Source of the DNA: Morchella semilibera
Taxonomy: Eukaryota > Ascomycota > Pezizomycetes > Pezizales > Morchellaceae
Direction: 5' to 3'
Length of the DNA stretch: 64,000 nt
NCBI GenBank assembly: GCA_009192285.1
Contig: CM018604.1
Coordinates: 4,373,746-4,437,745, forward strand
Numbering within the stretch: the first letter of the stretch is position 1; each line of letters opens with the position of its first letter. Of the stretch, positions 57,901 through 64,000 are shown one piece after another. The notes below the pieces were generated by a model, which saw only the letters and a list, made by a program, of their open reading frames with translations, made no database searches and had not been told where the DNA came from. The position numbers were made by a program, and so were the translations under genes.

Positions 57901-59150
57901 CTTCCGGGTTCTGACTTAGGAGTGGTTGCGAGGGGGAATAAACGGCGTGTAGGTACATTTGTTCGGGGTCAGATGTGGTGGGAGAAGCTAATGCAGGCGC
58001 AGTTAGAGGCAAGTCCCAGGGTGCGACCACGCTGCGGTTGCCGTTTAGGTGGACTTGGCCTGGGCGACCATGAAGACGTACCTGAAAGGACCTGGAGGGC
58101 GCAGCAGTGTCTCGTAGATAGAGAAAAGCGTTAAAGGTTTCCTAGGGTGACAGCGGTTGTGCAGATCTGTCCCAGTGTGGTGCGGAAACGGTGTTTTCGT
58201 AACGCGTTCTACAATATACCGCTAACATGGGTTTATGTACGCACGGGACAAAATTCCCCGAGATCTGGCGCCTCAACAGTGCGGCGTCATTGAGCACGTT
58301 CCAGCATACTTCTTTGCAACTTACATATAAGTACATGTACTCAAGACGGAATTCTGGTCGATATGCCATTTAAATTCGAGCTTCGGCCGGCCAGCTGCAC
58401 GATATTGGACATTGCGCCCAACGATACTAGCATACTTTAGGTCTGAGGTCTACTCTATACAAGTAAAAATGTTTCTCGGGAATAGATTATCAGAATGCGC
58501 CTTGCCATGCGAAAGGAAAGATTTCATGCATCGGTGGTTATCGTATACCGGCGGCATTTACATGTAATCACAGGTTATCACTCGGCGCTTAACATCGCAC
58601 TACATGTGTTTATCCGCCCGGGGTTTTTTTCGTGCCTACAGACGCTCTCCAGTATCAAAAAAACTTATGTTAAGTTCCTACTCCTCCATGCTCTCACTTA
58701 TCTACTCGGAAATTACAGAGTGCGCCTTTAATAGTCAAAGTTTTCATATCAAACACTGGTAGTTTGTATATTCCGGTGCAACATGAGGCCTTTCACTCAA
58801 AGTTTTTTATGCCATAGGTTATCCTTTATGCAATGTTTTGTACCTTAAACAAATACAATTGATTTAAAAAAAAATGAGGCCTTTCACTCTTGATAGGTAC
58901 CGCGAGACTTAAAGTGCGGCCACAGATTATCACGCTGCGAGGAAACTAGCAGAGGTCGATGTCTAAGAGATGCTGATGTAGGATGAGCGGATGTGAGTTG
59001 CTAGAGGGGTCTTTCTAAAGGGACAAAGATGTGGGTGCACAGGAGTGTAGGTGATGGGTGAGGTCGATATGGGTCCCGAGCTTCTCAAAACCTGTCAAAA
59101 AAAAAAAAAAAGTAGGGACAGGAACTGTGACAGACAGAAGAAAGTGGTAG
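55000..59150. other. Long intergenic stretch, no supported gene
   Basis: ORFs at 55201-55560 and 57781-58134 are about 117-119 codons with no motif and no splice context, so I do not call them. Copies of the TATCACTCGG family are the only structure noted. Confidence 0.4.
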
Positions 59151-59600
59151 AACTCCCACTCTGTTCCTCGCATTCAGCCAGAAGCAGATTGGGGCAAGTA
59201 GGGACAGGAACAGGAGCAGGGACAGGAGCAGGATCAGGGACAGGAGCAAAAAGGGACAGAAGCAAAAAAGGGACAGGAGCAAAAGGGACATGAGCAAAAG
59301 GGGCAGGAGCAAAAGGGACAGGAACAGAACCAGGGACAGGAACTAGGGACAGGAACTAGGGACAGGAACAGGAAACCAGGGACAGCCACACAAAGAAAGA
59401 CCCATTCCAGTCCTCGCATTCAGCCAGAACAAGATTGGGGCAGGAGAGAAAGAGGTGAGAGGGGGGCAGGAGAGAAAGAGGGCAGGAGATAAAGAGGTGA
59501 GAGGAGGGGGACAGGAGGGAAAGAGATGAGGAGGGGGACAGAGGAGAGAGGGGGCGCAGAGGAGAGAGAGAAGGCGAGGAGAGCACATGCTTATGGAGGA
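59151..59600 (+). repeat. Purine-rich GGGACAGGARCA minisatellite with duplicated flank
   Basis: From about 59195 to 59380, short units GGGACAGGAGCA with added A or G runs are repeated. The block CTCGCATTCAGCCAGAA, followed after a few bases by GATTGGGGCA, occurs at both ends (59168 and 59413). So the whole unit appears to have been duplicated or bounded by direct repeats. A GAGAGAAAGAGGTGAGAGG-type purine tract follows to 59600. Confidence 0.8.
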
Positions 59601-62600
59601 GGAAGAAGGGGGAGAGGAAGCGGTCCTTATATAACTGTAGCTATGGATGGTAGGGTAACCCCCTAGCCACGATGGCGGGGAAATATTTATTGGTTGGGCC
59701 TTGGCAATCCTCGTTTTTTTTTTTTTTTTTTTTTTTTTTCGCGGGCTGGAGGGCTGGGTAACCGCAGATGCGTATATAGAACCTGACCCGGCTTCGAGCT
59801 TCGCAATACCAGCTACAGCAGTGCGAAATCAACCACTAGTGGAAAGGTAATCAAACCCCACACCTGAAATGAACCAGCTAGCTACATGTATGGGAGAAAA
59901 ATTTCAAGGCACATTCCTTGCTATTTCTCTCGCTGGGATAGGGGTGGTGGGGGAACGGGGTGGGGGATCACTACCATAGCTATAGGGCTACGGGTGTGGG
60001 TGTTTCTGGGCAGATGCTTAAAATTCAAAAACCACTGGAAATGGATCATTTATCTCTTCTCCATGAAAATTCCCACACAGTGGATCGCTTGATACATTCC
60101 CTGAGCGCGTCTTCGCTGGGACGGGCATTAATTAACTCATTTACATAGCTGGTAGAGTTTCTTGAGGGATACATGAAAAATGGAAGTGATCTGATAAGCT
60201 GTTATACTCTATATCGCGTCGAGGAGGTACTACCAAAGACCGTTTGTGCAGAAGAGGTATCCAATTTTAACCTCGCTTTCACCCCCCCCCCCCCAAGCTC
60301 AATTAGTCAGGGAAGGTCTACAGCACATGCACTCTGTTATGATTATTTCGCACATTTGTAATTATGAACCCAAAGATTTCTTTTCATTCGTTCTCTTCTA
60401 CAGTATATATACACACCTATCTATATATGGTCGGCATGCAAACGAAAAGTGTTACTATCGTCAACAGAGTGCCACAATCCAAGCCATATTCTATAATCCT
60501 CCGCACCCCATCCATATTTCCCTGAATACACCCAATAATCAACTGCATCTCCATACTCTATCCTACGTCTTCGATCTACGGAATACGGGCCGGGTTCACC
60601 TCTAGGTCAGCATTCAGAGATCTATAGGTAGAGCGCAACGTACTGCAACACAATCAAGTGAATCATGAAATATCACTCGGTGTTTTTAATTGAACGAGGT
60701 TCGCTCCTCACTGTCAGTAGAAAATATTTGAAGAAGAAAGAGATCATGCTGCCTCTGCTAGACATCTTGTGCCCGTCGCCTCCTGACCAGTACCTGAAAA
60801 CGAACGCCTCACTTGGTGCTTCGGAGTTTTGTCTTCGTCAGTGTTGAAGACCCCCGATGGGGCCGGGGAGCAGGTAAGTTAATCGGGGAAAAGGACGAAG
60901 TACAGGTATCTATACTGTAAAAGCGTGGAGGGTCTGTCGCCGACTCGACATGTAATCCCGATAAACTCTAGAGCAGTTGGGTGGGATGGAGAGGTACATT
61001 TCGATGAAAGACTATCTTCTAGACCACTCCTAGTTCACCCTACGGTAGATCTGGGGAGTCTTGATAGGTGCGGGCCTGTATTCTGCCTCATATTTTATTA
61101 AAGTCGTATTTTGGCTCGTCTAATCCTTACAGGAAGCGCTTCACTGAGCCTGCCGCACAGGACCATAGCGCGGAGTAAATGGAGGGAGTCAGACGAAGAG
61201 AGATCGGCGCTCATTATAATCTGGCGAGAAGAGGTGGGAGACTGTCAAATGTACTCCCGCTTTCGGATTTGGGTCGGATTAGGTGATGTATGAAGTTGGT
61301 AGTGTGGAGGGGCGGCGATCAAGCCTCCATTTCACTTCGCTGGCCGGTTATATATGTCCGCTGCTTCATGGTAAGTACGGTGGGACGGTCCAACAGGTAT
61401 CCTGATCCAATGTCCTGGAATATTCCATCTATACCAGCAGCTCAACTCCTGGAGGGAGCAGTGATGGGAGTTCGCTACTTAGTAGGTAGCGATGCTCGGG
61501 AGGGGAGAGTTACTCGTCACATAAGTGTTGCCCAGCCCCCCTTTTATTTCTTTTGTTTGTGAGCCGGCCATTATTGTGGCAGCGGTTGGCGTAAGGGCTC
61601 TGGGTGGTCGAGATGGTAATAAATGGGCCTGCGAGGAGCGTAGGTTAGATGCGACATCCCCGATTTCCGCGAGCGTACTGGTCTGAACCATAGTCTAAGT
61701 AGTATAATATGAACATGTTAGCGTAGCTTGTAAAAGAATCTCTGACCACTCAGAGATGATGAGGACTCGAAATTTCTCAAGTCTTCCCAATCTCCGGACC
61801 CAAGACCCGCTATTCTCCCCTCATTCATTCATTGTTTCTTGGTGGCACCATCCGAGCAGTGGTCCCATTTGGCGGACGGGGTGGAGAGAGGGTAACGAGG
61901 GGATACTTACATCATGTAGGTAGAAGGAAGGTATCAAGCTTAGACAATCGGCTGCGGGGGGGTCCACGGTGAATACCAACTAGTGGGGGTGAGGTAATGC
62001 TCGCTTCTCTGTATGGAGCGCGAGGTGAGATGTGGGGTTTTGAGGTACTCGGGGTGATCATCCCTAAGTGCCAATCTCCGCCGGTATTCGAAGATACTTA
62101 GTCATATCGGTAGGTAGAATTGTCGGGCCTATAAGCAGAAAGATATGCCATGATGAACTGTGTGGTCTGGGGTTGCTGCGCGGTTGTTCTGCGGCACCAG
62201 TGGAGGGGTCGGTTTTGATGAATGTTAAGTGCTAGCTTCTGGCAGTTGAGCATGTATGCGCACTGCCTGGTGTTGGAGCTTTTGGTGGAGGAGATGATGC
62301 CGACGCGCAGGGTAAACCTGCGTTTGGTCTCGTTCCCGGCCTGTGTGTGTAAATCATCAAGGCTGGGCACGAGAACAGGGGGGAGGGGCAGAGTGGTTTC
62401 ATGGGTCAAACATTAGTTCCTGAGAGGATTTCACATATGAACAGGGGTGGGGAGCCAGCCCCTGGGGTTTCTAGAATCTTCTACAGCCCCTAGGCACTCG
62501 ACTCTTTTGACTTTTTTTTTTTTGGTTCGGTCAAGCAGGACTCATACTCTTACTTCATCCCCACTCCCCTCCCCGCTTCCTCTGCGGATAATTCGTAGGG

Positions 62601-63425
62601 TAAGTTGACAAAAGTCTGGGGAAGGAACCAAGGTAAACCTTAGTATCTCAGAATACTCTAAACACGGTAGTTATACTTGTGTACGTTGAATTCCGGCTGG
62701 CAATATCTGATAGCAAAGTCTTGCCGCCTACCACATTTCTATCCAACGCCGGAAATCAATGGTTAAGGGGAAATATCTTTACAGTCGTTTAATTTTATCA
62801 ATGACCTGCAGATTCTTTGGAACAACAATGTCACTAATATGCACTCGCAGGCTCAATAGCTTCCAATGGTACCGAGTCAATGCTATAGGAAAAGTCAAAC
62901 GAAGTATTAGCAAAGAATCTTATTACGAAGGTTACATCTTATCATCGACTCCAGAAAAGACGCGTACATAGGAAACTATATGACTGAAGACTGTGTCGAG
63001 ATCTAGAAACAAAGATGTGGCCTCAAAGTGTGAAACATACTTATGTGGCCTTCCAGATTCCGAGTTGTTACCCTCCTTCCTTTCCACAGCCATAAATAGG
63101 CCTTCTCACTCCCTCTTTTCCTCTTCTTCTCTTCTTGGGGGCGGCGGTCTGAGGCCATCCATGGGAAGTTTCCCTTCCCTTTACAGATGAGTACATGTAT
63201 TAAGCATATAAGGTTTAGGAATTGATGTTTCCATTCCCTCGTTTAGCGGAGTGTTCTTTCATCCCACTCTTTTACGAAACCTTTCTTTTGCCCGTCTCGT
63301 TTTTGGCTAAAGTGTTTGTCCTTCCTCCTGGTCTACCCTTGCTTCTTCTAACAGATCTTAGGCTGTAGACCCTGCCTCTTTATCTCTTCGCCCCCTTTCT
63401 TCGTTTCTTCGATTCATTTTCTTTC
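59601..63425. other. Terminal intergenic stretch, no supported gene
   Basis: Poly-T at about 59715-59739 and near 62512, a C-run near 60282, and short ORFs without motifs. I see no RNA gene. Confidence 0.4.
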
Positions 63426-63715
63426 TTAATTTATGTACTTCCTTTCTTTGCTTCCTTTCTTTACTTCCTTTCTTTACCTCCTTGCTTTACTTCCTTGCTT
63501 TACTTCCTTGCTTTACTTCCTTTCTTTGCTTCACTTCTTTGCTTCATTCTTTGCTTCTTTGCTCCCTTTCTTTGCTCCCTTTCTTTGCTTCCTTTCTTTA
63601 CTTCCTTTCTTTGCTTCCCCTCTTCGCTTCCTTTCTTCGCTTCCTTCCTTCCTCGGCCTTCTTTCTTTTCCTTCATTTCTTTCCTTCCTTTTCTCATTTT
63701 TTATTTCCTGTCTGT
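63426..63715 (+). repeat. CTTCCTTTCTTTG pyrimidine tract
   Basis: A strongly strand-biased CT-rich tract made of CTTCCTTTCTTT-like units. The ORFs it creates on both strands (F/L/S-rich or K/E/R-rich) are compositional artefacts. Confidence 0.9.
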
Positions 63716-64000
63716 GGTTTGTTTCTTTCTCTCTCTTGGTTTCTTTTGAATTCTTTTGTCTACTTGTTTGTAAGGAACGCTTTTTTTTTTTTCCACTGGG
63801 TTTTTTAATGGGGTTCCATTTTTTTGTCAATCCATTCTTTCAGTTATTTTGTCTCTGTTTACCACACCGATTTTTACCCGCTTTGGGTTTGATCTACCTC
63901 ATACTACGCATTCCCATACGTTTTGTGGAAACGCACAAGGGATTCTCAAGGAGTACCACTTCTCTGTTTACGCATGATTCATCAATTCTGTAATTAGAAT

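Larger units (their letters stand above)
52901..60720 (+). repeat. Dispersed short repeat family around TATCACTCGG, at least six plus-strand copies
   Basis: Copies lie near 52901-52935, 53893-53930, 57355-57390, 58565-58600 and 60663-60700. Weaker ones are at 53387-53440 and 58918-58945. Most read ATCA, then five or six variable bases, TATCACTCG and a few bases with TTAAA or similar. In one frame they give ITDYHSVVQM, ITRYHSAINI, IMGYHSILKI, ITGYHSALNI and IMKYHSVFLI. A second module with TTATCCGTTAGCAAA or GTCAGCGAAAAAA follows 30-85 bp later in several copies. The rest of this interval holds no supported gene. Confidence 0.6.

Noticed and set aside
63433-63993. 186-codon F/L/S-rich ORF and its antisense K/E/R-rich ORFs
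   Set aside because: Compositional product of the CTTCC/CTTTG tract.

Overview
The window looks like a repeat-rich, gene-poor piece of a filamentous ascomycete genome. The basis is several genes with short GT-AG introns (46 to 99 bp) that encode eukaryotic or fungal families: a ThrE/Prm10-type transporter, a Ubp1/USP30-like deubiquitinase, a DDX60-like helicase, eIF3f, an F-box protein and a MARVEL-like protein. Low gene density and abundant satellite and dispersed repeats would fit a large-genome member of the Pezizomycetes (truffle-like). That placement is inference; no species marker was found.

Layout. 1-0.8 kb: 3' end of a threonine/serine exporter-family gene. 0.8-3.6 kb: decayed repeats. 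3.6-5.0 kb: a membrane-protein gene split over two frames. 5.0-8.5 kb: nothing convincing. 8.5-13.0 kb: three abutting tandem arrays (32 bp, 128 bp, and a hairpin array with 222/272-bp units). 13.5-15.8 kb: a T/A tract, a doubtful ORF and a 3'-flanking direct repeat. 15.8-20.3 kb: a large minus-strand repeat protein, interrupted by a one-base change in a G-run. 20.6-21.3 kb: a 64-bp minisatellite. 21.3-27.4 kb: mostly non-coding, with a MITE copy. 27.4-29.3 kb: the GC-rich deubiquitinase gene, flanked on both sides by copies of the same MITE and the same microsatellite. 29.3-34 kb: non-coding with diverged repeats. 34-46 kb: the main conserved gene block (F-box protein, DDX60-like helicase, eIF3f divergent from the helicase, and a MARVEL-like protein convergent with eIF3f). 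47.1 kb: tRNA-Glu(CTC). 48.6-50.1 kb: an AAA-ATPase pseudogene. 51.9-52.9 kb: a hypothetical gene broken by a 31-bp tandem duplication. 52.9-64 kb: non-coding, with a dispersed short repeat family, minisatellites and a pyrimidine tract.

The conserved genes are unrelated housekeeping or regulatory functions rather than a pathway: ubiquitin removal at a membrane, translation initiation, an RNA helicase and an F-box adaptor. The most unusual content is non-coding. There is a hairpin satellite whose arms change together while the loop stays the same. The palindrome TACATGTA appears about 23 times, nearly all after 23 kb. A short translated motif around Y-H-S recurs on the plus strand between 52.9 and 60.7 kb. 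I did not find a clearly new enzymatic system. All exon joins were inferred by eye from splice signals and reading frame.
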